Below, piece after piece: positions 39,182 to 48,435 of a stretch of 64,000 nucleotides of DNA. The stretch's first letter is position 1. Each line of letters starts with the position of its first letter. A program made the translations under genes and the position numbers. The stretch is from Mycobacterium genavense ATCC 51234 (lineage in GTDB: Bacteria; Actinomycetota; Actinomycetes; Mycobacteriales; Mycobacteriaceae): assembly GCF_000526915.1 (NCBI RefSeq), contig NZ_JAGZ01000001.1, positions 434,001 through 498,000 of the forward strand, given 5' to 3'. A model generated the notes under the pieces. It was not told where the DNA came from and made no database searches. It saw nothing but the letters and a program-made list of their open reading frames with translations.

Positions 39182-40003
39182 TTAGTATTGGCTGGAACCC
39201 CGATCCATCCGGATCTGGGCCGTGGTGACTTTGCGCGACTCGTCGCTGGCCAGCCAGCAGACGGCGTCGACGATCTCTTCCGGCTCCGCAACCCAGTCGG
39301 GCAGAAACGGTGTCAGGGCGTGCGCCAGCTGCGGATTGGTCTCCATCGCCTTGGCCACCGCCTCGACCATGTCACCGGAGCCCATCGGGGTGTTCACCGG
39401 GCCGGGGTGCACGCTGTTGACCCGGATCGAGTGCTTGCCCAGTTCGGCGGCGAAAGCGCGGGCCAGCCTGGTGACGGCGTGCTTGCTGGCGGTGTAGTGC
39501 ACCATGAACGGCTGCTGTTTGGCCCCGGCCGCCGAGCTGATCAGAATGATCGAGCCGCCGCGGCCGCCCTCGATGATCTTGTCCGCGCCGGCCATCACGG
39601 TGTTCCAGGTGCCCGTCACGTTGATGTCCAGCACGTCGGCGAAGTCCGCCGGCGTGATCTCGTTCCACGGCTGCGGAGCCGCCACACCGGCGTTGGCCAC
39701 GATGATGTCCAGACGTCCGAAGGCGGCGACACCGTCGTCGACCGCCTTGCGCAGCGCTGCCAGGTTGCGGATATCGACAACCGAGGCGGCGATGCGGCGG
39801 CTGGTCTGCTCGACCAGGCGGACCGTTTCGGCGAGGTCTTCCTCCGTCGCCGGATCGTAGGGAACGCAGTCGGGCAGCTTGCCGGCGATGTCGACGGCGA
39901 TGATGTCGGCGCCCTCGGCGGCCAGGCGCACGGCGTGGGCGCGGCCCTGGCCGCGCGCCGCTCCGGTGATGAAAGCGACTCGTCCCTCGAGCTTGCCCGC
40001 CAT
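39182..40003 (-). CDS. Short-chain dehydrogenase, mycofactocin-coupled type
   Basis: 273 residues. The NAD-binding TGAARGQGRAHAVRLA, NAG at IVANAGV, and the catalytic Ser-Tyr-Lys (LISSAAG, VHYTASKHA) are present. An extra stretch after the first nucleotide-binding unit (VPYDPATEEDLAETVRLVE) marks the subgroup often linked to mycofactocin, whose NAD is not freely exchanged. Substrate unknown. Its start overlaps the stop of the fadE gene (TAATG), so both form one operon. Intact although its partner is broken. Confidence 0.83.
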   Translation of the reverse strand: MAGKLEGRVAFITGAARGQGRAHAVRLAAEGADIIAVDIAGKLPDCVPYDPATEEDLAETVRLVEQTSRRIAASVVDIRNLAALRKAVDDGVAAFGRLDIIVANAGVAAPQPWNEITPADFADVLDINVTGTWNTVMAGADKIIEGGRGGSIILISSAAGAKQQPFMVHYTASKHAVTRLARAFAAELGKHSIRVNSVHPGPVNTPMGSGDMVEAVAKAMETNPQLAHALTPFLPDWVAEPEEIVDAVCWLASDESRKVTTAQIRMDRGSSQY

Positions 40004-41202
40004 TAGCGCTCCTTCTTCGTAGCTCGTTGCGCCGCCTTGACCAGGTTCGAACCGATGATTAGACGCTGAATCTCGCTGGTGCCCTCGTACAACCGCAGCA
40101 GCCGCACGTCGCGGTAGATGCGTTCGACGGCGACGCCGCGCATGTATCCGCTGCCGCCGTGAATCTAGACCGCGAGATCCGCGACGTTGCCGGCCATTTC
40201 GGTGCAGAAGACTTTCGCGGCCGACGGGGCGATTCTGCGATCCTCGTTCGCGACCCACAGGCGCGCGGCCTCGCGCACCAGTGCGCGGCCGGCCATCACC
40301 CCGGTCTGCTGGTCGGCCAGCATCGCCTGGACCAATTGGAAGTCTCCGATCGGCGTGCCGCCCTGAGTCGCGGTGGCCGCATACCCGACGGACTCGTCGA
40401 GGGCGCGCGCCGCGATGCCCACTGCCAGCGCCGCGATGTGGACCCGACCCTGCGGCAGCGAGGTCATCGCGGCCCGATAGCCGACGTCTTCGCTGCCGCC
40501 GACGAGCGCATCCGATCCGACGCGCACGTCGGTGAAGCTGACGTCGGCCGTCCACGCGCCTTCCTGGCCCATCTTCGCGTCCTTGACATCGACCTCGACG
40601 CCCGCGGTGTCCGCGGGAACCAGGAAGACGGCGATCCCCGGGTTGTCGTCGTCGGCGAGGCGGGTGCGCGCGACCACCACGAACAGGTCGGCGACGGGCG
40701 CGTTGGTGATGAAGCGCTTCTGGCCCGAGATCACCCAATCGTCGTCGTCGCGAACCGCTTTGGTGCGCAGGCCGGCCGGGTTGGATCCGGCGCCCGGTTC
40801 GGTCAGCGCGAAGGAGGCGACGACGTCGCCGGACGCGATCGACTCCAGCCAGCGGGATTTCTGTTCGTCGGTGCCGAACCCGACCAGGACCTGCCCGGCG
40901 ATGCCGTTGTTGGTGCCGAACATCGAACGCAGCGCCAGTGAGGTGTAGCCCAGTTCCATCGCCAGCTCGACGTCCTGCATCAGGTTGAGGCCGAGACCGC
41001 CCCACTTCTTGGGGATCGCGTAGCCGAACAGCCCCATCTTCTTGGCCTCGTCGCGCAGGTCGTCGGGAACGCGATCGGTCTCGAGGATCTCCTGCTCGCG
41101 GGGGACGACGGTGGTGCGCACGAATTGCCTTGTCTGAGTGAGTATTTCACGGAAATCATCGTCGCTGACTGCGGTGTATCCGGCGGTGGCCATGAGCTCC
41201 AC
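40003..41202 (-). pseudogene. Acyl-CoA dehydrogenase, nonsense codon near the C-terminus
   Basis: An FadE-type flavoenzyme. FALTEPGAGSNPAGLRTKA and ISGQKRFITNA are family segments. Codon 346 is TAG at 40165-40167 in NVADLAV-stop-IHGGSGYMRG; the family has glutamine, so CAG to TAG explains it. The lost 54 residues include IHGGSGYM and LYEGTSEIQRLIIG, which close the FAD and substrate site. The frame beyond is perfect up to TAA at 40003-40005. Start is GTG 41202 after AGGAGAGG, or ATG 41193. Divergent from fabG2. Confidence 0.87.
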
Positions 41203-41241
41203 ACGCCTCTCCTGGGCCGGGATACCCCGGCCCAGGGCAGG

Positions 41242-41263
41242 ATCATATCAAATATGATATTTG
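41242..41263. promoter_or_regulatory. AT-rich overlapping palindromes, probable operator
   Basis: ATCATAT-CAA-ATATGAT (41242-41258) and CAAATAT-G-ATATTTG (41249-41263) are both perfect palindromes and overlap. They stand out as AT-rich in very GC-rich DNA, between divergent lipid genes. A regulator such as the GntR protein at 45684 is a natural candidate; that link is inference. Confidence 0.6.
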
Positions 41264-41267
41264 CCGA

Positions 41268-41323
41268 GACGTGCCCGGTGGTGGCGAAAACAGTGGACGT
41301 GCCCGGTGGTGGCGAAAACAGTG
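41268..41323 (+). repeat. Perfect 28-bp tandem duplication in the fabG2 leader
   Basis: The 28-base unit beginning GACGTGCCCGGTGGTGGCGA is present at 41268-41295 and again at 41296-41323 with no mismatch. It lies between the AT-rich operator and the fabG2 start, and so moves the operator 28 bases from the gene. Confidence 0.93.
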
Positions 41324-41339
41324 AAGGATGGGAATCCAG

Positions 41340-42080
41340 ATGGCGTTGTTGGCAGGTCAGACCGCGGTGATCACCGGCGGAGCGCAGGGACTGGGGCTGG
41401 CCATCGCGGAGCGCTTTGTCGCCGAGGGCGCGCGCGTGGTGCTCGGCGATGTCAACCTCGAGGAAACCCAAGTCGCGGCCAAGCGGCTCGGCGGTGACGA
41501 CGTCGCGGTCGCAATGCGGTGCGATGTCACGCAGTCGTCGGAGGTCGAGGCTCTGATCCAGACCGCGGTCGAGCATTTCGGTGGCCTGGACATCATCGTC
41601 AACAACGGCGGCATCACCCGCGACGCGACCATGCGCAAGATGACCGAGGAGCAATTCGACCAGGTCATCAACGTGCATCTGAAGGGAACCTGGAACGGGA
41701 CCCGCCTGGCGGCGGCGATCATGCGGGAGAACAAGCGGGGCGCGATCATCAACATGTCCTCGGTTTCGGGCAAGGTGGGCATGGTCGGTCAGACCAATTA
41801 CTCGGCGGCCAAGGCCGGCATCGCCGGCATGACCAAGGCGGCGGCCAAGGAGTTGGCCTACCTGGGGGTGCGGGTGAATGCGATCGCTCCCGGTTTGATC
41901 CGCTCCGCGATGACAGAGGCTATGCCGCAACGCATTTGGGACTCTAAGGTGGCCGAGGTGCCGATGGGCCGGGCCGGCGAGCCCAGCGAGGTCGCCAGCG
42001 TGGCGCTCTTCCTGGCCTCGGACCTGTCGTCGTACATGACCGGCACGGTCATGGAAATCACCGGTGGTCGCCACCTATGA
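41340..42080 (+). CDS. fabG2: Short-chain dehydrogenase/reductase FabG2
   Basis: 246 residues, closely matching Rv1350, which in M. tuberculosis follows irtB directly. [15 protein letters not shown] binds NAD(P); MSSVSGK, YSAAKAG carry catalytic Ser, Tyr and Lys. The usual NNAG is NNGG ([11 protein letters not shown]), an unusual change near the cofactor. ATG 41328 lies in the same frame but has no room for a ribosome site after the duplication; ATG 41340 fits the M. tuberculosis start. Overlaps the thiolase by four bases. Intact. Confidence 0.9.
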   Translation: MALLAGQTAVITGGAQGLGLAIAERFVAEGARVVLGDVNLEETQVAAKRLGGDDVAVAMRCDVTQSSEVEALIQTAVEHFGGLDIIVNNGGITRDATMRKMTEEQFDQVINVHLKGTWNGTRLAAAIMRENKRGAIINMSSVSGKVGMVGQTNYSAAKAGIAGMTKAAAKELAYLGVRVNAIAPGLIRSAMTEAMPQRIWDSKVAEVPMGRAGEPSEVASVALFLASDLSSYMTGTVMEITGGRHL

Positions 42081-43288
42081 GTGCTGACGTCGTCATCTGC
42101 GAGCCGGTCCGGACACCGATCGGCCGCTATGGCGGAACGTTATCGTCGTTGTCCGCCGTCGACCTCGGGGTCGCCGCGCTGAAAGGGCTGCGGGAGCGAA
42201 CCGGGTTGGCGCCCGATGCCGTGCAAGACGTGATCCTCGGCCACTGCTATCCCAACAGCGACGCGCCCGCGATCGGACGGGTGGTGGCCTTGGATGCCGG
42301 CCTGCCGGTGACGGTGCCCGGCATGCAGGTGGACCGGCGCTGCGGGTCGGGCCTGCAGGCCGTCATGCAGGCGTGCTTGCAGGTGGGCGCCGGCGACAAC
42401 GACCTCGTCGTGGCCGGGGGATGCGAGAGCATGAGCAATGTCGCGTTCTACTCCACCGACATGCGTTGGGGCGCAAGAAACGGCGTTCAGGTGCACGACG
42501 GGCTGGCGCGGGGGCGCACCACCGCCGGCGGCCGTCACTGCCCGGTTGCGGGCGGGATGCTGGAGACCGCCGAGAACTTGCGCCGGCAGTACGGGATCTC
42601 CCGCCAGGAGCAAGACGAGCTCGCGGTGCGGTCGCACCAGCGGGCGGTGGCCGCGCAACAGGACGGCATCCTGGCCGAGGAGATCGTTGCGGTGACCGTC
42701 CGGAACCGCAAGGGCGAGGAACTGATCGACACCGACGAGCATCCCCGCGCCGACACCTCGGTCGAGTCGTTGAGCAAGTTGAAACCGGTTCTGGGCAAGG
42801 ATGATCCGGAAGCGACGGTGACCGCCGGCAACGCCAGCGGTCAAAACGACACCGCGTCCATGTGTGTGGTGACCACGCTGGACAAGGCGGCCGAGTACGG
42901 CCTGACGCCGCTGGTTCGGATGGTGTCGTGGGGGCTGGCGGGGGTGGCGCCCAAGATCATGGGCATCGGCCCGGTGCCGGCGACGGAGGCCGCGCTGGCC
43001 AAGGCCGGTCTGCAGTTGTCCGACATCGACCTGATCGAGCTCAACGAGGCCTTTGCCGCCCAAGCGCTTGCGGTGACCCGCGAATGGAAGTTCGGCACAA
43101 GCGATTTCGATAGGACTAACGTGCACGGCTCGGGAATCTCGCTGGGCCACCCGGTCGGCGCGACGGGCGGCCGGATGCTGGCCACCCTGGCCCGCGAGCT
43201 CACCCGCCGCCAGGCGTGCTACGAGCTGGAGACGATGTGCATCGGCGGCGGCCAGGGGCTGGCCGCGATCTTCGAACGGGTCGGCTGA
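42077..43288 (+). CDS. Thiolase (acetyl-CoA acyltransferase)
   Basis: 403 residues. Catalytic Cys near residue 89 ([15 protein letters not shown]), [14 protein letters not shown], His in [13 protein letters not shown], and the second Cys in [11 protein letters not shown] are all present. It performs the last step of a beta-oxidation-like pathway. Translationally coupled to fabG2 and followed one base later by the CoA transferase. Intact. Confidence 0.9.
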   Translation: MSADVVICEPVRTPIGRYGGTLSSLSAVDLGVAALKGLRERTGLAPDAVQDVILGHCYPNSDAPAIGRVVALDAGLPVTVPGMQVDRRCGSGLQAVMQACLQVGAGDNDLVVAGGCESMSNVAFYSTDMRWGARNGVQVHDGLARGRTTAGGRHCPVAGGMLETAENLRRQYGISRQEQDELAVRSHQRAVAAQQDGILAEEIVAVTVRNRKGEELIDTDEHPRADTSVESLSKLKPVLGKDDPEATVTAGNASGQNDTASMCVVTTLDKAAEYGLTPLVRMVSWGLAGVAPKIMGIGPVPATEAALAKAGLQLSDIDLIELNEAFAAQALAVTREWKFGTSDFDRTNVHGSGISLGHPVGATGGRMLATLARELTRRQACYELETMCIGGGQGLAAIFERVG

Positions 43289-43289
43289 C

Positions 43290-44489
43290 GTGCGGCCGCT
43301 CGACGGGGTGACCGTCATCGAGCTATCCAGCTTCGTGGCGGCACCTCTGTGCGGTGTGACGCTGAATCAGCTGGGTGCACAGGTGATTCGCGTCGACCCC
43401 ATCGGCGGCGCCTCGGACGTGAAGCGGTGGCCCCTGGCCGCCGACGGCACCTCGATCTACTGGACCGGACTGAACAGAGGGAAGCGCTCGGTCACCATTG
43501 ATGTGCGCTCGGGCGAGGGCCAGGAATTGGTGCAGCGGCTGATCACCGAGGGCGACGGGATCGTCGTGACCAACGCGGTGCTGCCCTGGCTCAGTCATGA
43601 TCTGTTGGCGGCCAAGCGTTCCGACGTCATCCACGTGCAGCTGCTCGGCCGCGGTGACGGGTCCACCGGGGTGGACTACACCGTCAATGCGGCCATTGGA
43701 TATCCATTGGTGACCGGTCCTGCCGACCACGCCGGCCCGATCAACCACGTGCTGCCGGCCTGGGATGTGTGCTGCGGGCTGTATGCGGCACTGGCCGTCG
43801 TCTCCGCGTTGCACCGACGCGAGCGGTTCGGGGTGGGTGCACGGATCACCCTGGCGCTCGAGGATGTCGCGCTGGCCACGGCCGGAAATCTGGGATTGTT
43901 GACCGAGCCGCAAGTGAGCGGGACCCAGCGGGAGCGTCTGGGCAACGCGATTTACGGCCAGTACGGCCAGGACTTCACCAGTTCCGACGGAGTCGCGTTC
44001 ATGGTGGTCTTGTTGACTGCCAGGCACTTTCGCGACATGGTCGAGGTGACCGGCACGGAGTCCGCGGTGGCCGCGCTGGCCGAGGCGCTGGGCGTGGACT
44101 TCAACGTCGAAGGTGATCGCTACCGCTATCGTGATGTGTTGTCCGGCTTGTTCGCGGCATGGTTCGCCGAGCACACGGCCGAGCAGGTGACCGCGGCGCT
44201 GTCGGACACCACGGTGTTGTTCGAGCGCTACCGTACCTTCGCGGAGGTGGTTGCGGGTCCGAAAGTGACTGCCAATCCCTTGTTTTCGCGCCTGCACCAG
44301 CCGGGAGTCGGCGAATATCTGGCCACCGGGCTACCGGCCGCGTTCGACGGGGTCCACGCGTACAGCCAGCCCGCGCCCGCGCTGAGCCAGCACACCGCCG
44401 ATGTCTTGCAGCAGCGACTGGGCTTGACCGCCGCCGACATCGAGCGCCTCACCAGCACCAACACGATCGACCGAACGGAGCCCAGATGA
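43290..44489 (+). CDS. CaiB/BaiF family III CoA transferase
   Basis: 399 residues from a GTG start directly after the thiolase stop. The N-terminus GVTVIELSSFVAAPLCGVTLNQLGAQVIRVD is diagnostic. The catalytic aspartate is expected in PAWDVCCGLYAALAV near residue 155. It would move CoA between acyl donors and acceptors, or act as a racemase as in alpha-methylacyl-CoA racemase. It overlaps the next gene by four bases. Intact. Confidence 0.87.
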   Translation: MRPLDGVTVIELSSFVAAPLCGVTLNQLGAQVIRVDPIGGASDVKRWPLAADGTSIYWTGLNRGKRSVTIDVRSGEGQELVQRLITEGDGIVVTNAVLPWLSHDLLAAKRSDVIHVQLLGRGDGSTGVDYTVNAAIGYPLVTGPADHAGPINHVLPAWDVCCGLYAALAVVSALHRRERFGVGARITLALEDVALATAGNLGLLTEPQVSGTQRERLGNAIYGQYGQDFTSSDGVAFMVVLLTARHFRDMVEVTGTESAVAALAEALGVDFNVEGDRYRYRDVLSGLFAAWFAEHTAEQVTAALSDTTVLFERYRTFAEVVAGPKVTANPLFSRLHQPGVGEYLATGLPAAFDGVHAYSQPAPALSQHTADVLQQRLGLTAADIERLTSTNTIDRTEPR

Positions 44490-45679
44490 CCAAGCTCGCC
44501 CAAACCCTCGGGCTCACCGAATTCCAGACCGAGATCGTCGCCACGGTGCGGCAATTCGTCGAAAAGGAAGTCATCCCCAACGCGGCCGAGCTCGAACGCG
44601 GCGACACCTACCCCCAGCACATCGTCGACCAGATGCGTGAGATGGGCCTGTTCGGGTTGATGATCCCGCCGGAGTACGGCGGGCTGGGGGAGTCGCTGCT
44701 GACCTACGCGCTCTGCGTCGAGGAGCTGGCCCGGGGCTGGATGAGCGTATCCGGGTTGCTCAACACGCATTTCATCGTGGCCTACATGCTGCGCCAGCAC
44801 GGCACCGACGAGCAGAAGCAGCGCTTTTTGCCCCGGATGGCCGGGGGCGAGACCCGTGGCGCCTTTTCGATGTCGGAGCCGGAGCTGGGTTCTGACGTGG
44901 CGGCGATCCGCACCCGGGCCCGCCGCAATTCCGACGGCACCTACACCATCGACGGTCAGAAGATGTGGCTGACCAACGGTGCCACCTCCACGCTGGTGGC
45001 GGTGCTGGTGCGTACCGACGAGGGCTCGGACAAGCCGCACCGCAACCTGACCGCGTTTCTGGTCGAGAAGCCGGTCGGGTTCGGCGAAGTCGCTCCCGGG
45101 CTGCATATCCCGGGCAAGATCGACAAGCTGGGCTACAAGGGCATCGAGACCACCGAGATGATTTTCGACGGCTATCAGGCCGGCGCCGACGACGTACTCG
45201 GCGGCGCCACCGGGCAGGGCTTCTTCCAGATGATGGACGGTATCGAGGTCGGCCGGGTCAACGTGTCGGCGCGAGCGTGCGGAGTCGGGCTGCGCGCGTT
45301 CGAGCTCGCGGTGCGCTACGCGCAACAGCGCCAGACGTTCGGCAAGCCCATCGCCGAGCACCAGGTGATCGCGTTCCAGCTGGCCGAGATGGCCACGAAA
45401 GTCGAAGCGGCACATCTGATGATGGTCAACGCCGCGCGCCTGAAGGATTCCGGCGAGCGCAACGACGTCGCCGCCGGTATGGCCAAGTATCTGTGCAGCG
45501 AGTACTGCACCGAGGTCACCCAACAAAGCTTCCGGATTCATGGCGGCTACGGCTATTCCAAGGAATACGAGATCGAGCGATTGATGCGTGATGCGCCGTT
45601 CTTGCTGATCGGCGAGGGAACCAGCGAAATCCAGAAGAACATCATCAGCAAGCGACTGCTCGCCGAGTACCAGGTGTGA
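44486..45679 (+). CDS. Acyl-CoA dehydrogenase
   Basis: 397 residues, all family blocks intact: MSEPELGSDVAAIRTRA, DGQKMWLTNGATST, RQTFGKPIAEHQ, and the final FRIHGGYGYSKEYEIERLMRDAPFLLIGEGTSE region split over residues 345-385. The glutamate base of the family is in IGEGTSEIQ. Coupled to the CoA transferase. It oxidises an acyl-CoA at alpha-beta for the thiolase and FabG2 partners. Substrate not evident. Confidence 0.9.
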   Translation: MTKLAQTLGLTEFQTEIVATVRQFVEKEVIPNAAELERGDTYPQHIVDQMREMGLFGLMIPPEYGGLGESLLTYALCVEELARGWMSVSGLLNTHFIVAYMLRQHGTDEQKQRFLPRMAGGETRGAFSMSEPELGSDVAAIRTRARRNSDGTYTIDGQKMWLTNGATSTLVAVLVRTDEGSDKPHRNLTAFLVEKPVGFGEVAPGLHIPGKIDKLGYKGIETTEMIFDGYQAGADDVLGGATGQGFFQMMDGIEVGRVNVSARACGVGLRAFELAVRYAQQRQTFGKPIAEHQVIAFQLAEMATKVEAAHLMMVNAARLKDSGERNDVAAGMAKYLCSEYCTEVTQQSFRIHGGYGYSKEYEIERLMRDAPFLLIGEGTSEIQKNIISKRLLAEYQV

Positions 45680-45683
45680 ACTG

Positions 45684-46369
45684 ATGAGCGTTCCGGATTT
45701 CGCTGCGCGGCCTCAACTTTCCGAGGACGTCGCGCGCATCATCCGTGGGCGGATATTCGACGGCGTCTATGCCGCGGGGTCGTATGTTCGGCTGGACCAA
45801 CTCGCGGCCGAGTTGGGGATCAGTGTCACACCGGTCCGCGAGGCGCTGTTCGCGCTGCGCGCCGAGGGGTTGATCGCCCAGCAGCCCCGCCGTGGCTTCG
45901 TGGTGCTGCCGGTGACCGGGCGAGACGTCACCGACGTCGCCAACGTGCAGGCACACGTCGGTGGGGAGCTGGCCGCGCGGGCCGCGGTCAACATCACCCC
46001 CGAGCAGCTGCACGAGCTCAAGGAGCTGCAGGCCCAGCTGGAGCAGGCCTATGCCGGCGACGACCACGAGCGCACGGTGCGGCTGAACCACGAGTTTCAC
46101 CGGGCCATCAATGTGGCCGCGGAGTCGCCGAAGCTGGCTCAGCTGATGTCGCAGATCACCCGGTACGCCCCGGAGTCGGTGTTTCCCTCGATCGAGGGCT
46201 GGCCAGCCAGTCGATCAAGGACCATCGGGAGATCCTGGCCGCGCTCGAGATTCACGACGACAAACTTGCCCGCGCGGCGATGTCGGAACACCTGGCCGCC
46301 GGGGCGATTCCGCTGATCGATCACCTCGTCGCGCGGGGCGTGGTGACCGAAGACACCGGCACGGCCTAG
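45684..46369 (+). pseudogene. GntR/FadR-type regulator with FCD domain, frameshifted
   Basis: The winged helix (about 10-75: LRLDQLAAELGISVTPVREALFALRAEGL-type sequence) is complete. The FCD effector domain starts at about 85. Near codon 174 (about 46204-46209) one C is missing; expected GWPAQSIKDHREILAAL becomes GWPASRSRTIGRSW. The correct frame continues to TAG at 46367-46369 with the metal-ligand-like HREILAALEIHD. The product as read stops at 46316 with the last third of the effector domain wrong, so DNA binding might persist without ligand response. Likely local regulator of the fabG2-thiolase operon. Confidence 0.85.
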
Positions 46370-46561
46370 GCTGCGTTGATCCGCGTGGCGACGACCATCG
46401 CTGATGCGAAACCCGCTCGGCGCGAAACGCTTTCGATGCATGCTGCCCGGGAGCGGCACGGCCCCGGCAACGGCGCGGCGCAATGTGGCAATCCGGCTTG
46501 TAGCACACTTGGATTGGGCATACGCTGCCAGCAGGGTGGGCAAACGATTGGAGAGAACAAG

Positions 46562-46924
46562 ATGACTCCAACGCTTCGCACATCGGCCCTCTTGGTGGCG
46601 GACGCGACAGCCATCGCGTTCGCGGCACCCGCGCATGCCGACCTGCTCGACCCGATCCCCGGCAATGGCGTCTTCGTCGTCGGGCCCGACATCGCACCGG
46701 GCCTGTATCACACGGGCGGGTCGGGTTCGGCGTTCGGCGTTTGGATCAACAACGTGCCGACCCAAGACTCGATGTGCTCGTGGTTTACCTACAGCACGCC
46801 CGACGCGAACAAGGACCACGTCCTGCAGACCAACACCTCCATCGCTCCGATGTTCGCGAACATCAACACTTCGGTGAAGGCCTTCGAGTCGCTGAACTGT
46901 CAACCCTGGACGCGGGTTCCCTAG
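46562..46924 (+). CDS. Small secreted protein of unknown function
   Basis: 120 residues after a GGAGAG ribosome site. A signal peptide is indicated by the N-terminal basic residue, hydrophobic stretch and AAPAHA cleavage motif before DLLDPIPG (about residue 26). An aspartate in the hydrophobic core (LLVADATAIAFA) is unusual and may impair export. The mature part has two cysteines (DSMCSWF and LNCQPW), suggesting one disulfide, and the GNGVFVVGPDIAPGLYHTGG stretch seen in small mycobacterial exported proteins. Its stop codon overlaps the stop of the convergent ligase gene. Confidence 0.72.
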   Translation: MTPTLRTSALLVADATAIAFAAPAHADLLDPIPGNGVFVVGPDIAPGLYHTGGSGSAFGVWINNVPTQDSMCSWFTYSTPDANKDHVLQTNTSIAPMFANINTSVKAFESLNCQPWTRVP

Positions 46925-48435
46925 AGCCCCTCGATCAACATCTCCCGCAGCCGGCGGATGTCGACCTTGGCGGTGCCGCCGCGCGGAAGGGCGTCGTCGG
47001 AGTCCAGCAGCAGCCACACCGTCGGCACCTTGAAGGCGCTCAGCACGGTTTTCGCGGAGTCGCGCAATTGCTCGGCGGTCAGCGCGCACCACGGCCGCGC
47101 CCACCCGGTCACCCGCGGCGCCGGGCACATTGGTGACGACGGCGTTGTCGATGCCGTCGAGCGTGCGCAGCGCTCGCTCGACCTCGCTGGGGTAGACCGT
47201 GGCGCCGCTGACCTTGAACATGTCATCGGATCGCCCGTGGTAGAACAGGAACCCGTCCTCGTCGAGGTGGCCAAGGTCGCCGGTCGGGTAGAAGCCGTCG
47301 ACGGTGAACAACTCTTCGCGGCTGCGACCGCAGATGCCGCGCATCGTGTGCGGCCCACGAAGCTGGATCTCACCCGCGGTTCCCGCCGCGACGGGCTGCC
47401 CGGTGTCGATGTCGACGATGCGGACCTCGATGCCGTCGAACGGTTTTCCGCAGCTGCCCCACGCCGTCTCGGGCATGTCGGTGTCGGCGGGGTAGCCGCA
47501 GTACGGTCCGAATGCCTCCGTCATGCCGAACAACGTGGCCCGGGCGCCCGGCCGGGCCCGCCGCTCGGGCGGCAACAGGGCCTCCAGGCTGCCGGGCCGC
47601 AGCGCCGAGAGGTCGACACCGGCCGAGCTCGCGTGCCGGGCCAATGCCTCGGCCTGGTCGGGCCAGCCGCGGAACAGGTTGACGCGCTCACGCTCCAGCA
47701 GTCGCAGCGTGGTTTCGGGCCGGGGGATCTCCTCGGTCACCAGGGTGGCGCCGGCCAGCAGCGCGGACAGTATTCCGCTGCCGAAACCGCCGACCCAGAA
47801 AAACGGCATCGGCAGATACAGCCGGGTGTCGGAGGTGATGCACCGCGCCGCCAGCCCGGACCGGACGGCGCCCAACGCGTTACCGTGCGAGTGCACGACC
47901 CCCTTCGGTGTGCCGCTGCTACCGGAGGTGAACATGATGACCAGCGGGTCGGCGGCGGTGACCGTCGCGGTCATGGCGTCGATGATCCGACGCGCGCCCT
48001 CGCCGGCCGTCGCGTCGTCGAGCTGGGAGATCGACCAAACCTGGCGTAGCGCAGGAAGTTCGGAACGCGGCACCGCCCGAAGGTCATCGAGATACCGATG
48101 GCCCCGAATTCGTCGACGCTCACCAGGAATTGCACGGCTGCGACGCGCAGCTGCGCGACGAGTTCGCGCGCGGCCAGCAAGGTGCTCAACGGAACTAACA
48201 CCGCGCCGATGCGGGTCAGTGCGATGGCGACCTGGACCCAGCGGGCGCTGTTGGGCATGATCAAACCCACGCGGGTGCCCTTGCCCACACCGGCTTCGAC
48301 GAACGCCGCGGCCAGTTCGCGTGTGGCCGAATCGAGGTCGCGATAGCTGACCCGGCAGGTGGGATCGATCACCATCGGTGTGTCCCCGTCGTGGTCGGCG
48401 CGAAACCGCACCAGGTCGTTGATGGTGTCAGGCAT
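46921..48435 (-). pseudogene. AMP-forming acyl-CoA synthetase/ligase no. 1, two frameshifts
   Basis: An ANL-superfamily adenylating enzyme of about 504 residues. Motifs: MFTSGSSGTPKGVVHSHGN, FGMTEAFGPYCG, TGDLGHLDEDGFLFYHGR, and the C-terminal lysine motif GGTAKVDIRRL. Lesion 1 at about 48110: one C missing (expected SVDEFRGHRYLDDLRA). Lesion 2 at about 47083-47088: a GC pair missing (expected VVRALTAEQLRDSAKTV). Its start overlaps the end of ligase 2 by eight bases; it is the last gene of a six-gene minus-strand operon. Confidence 0.85.
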
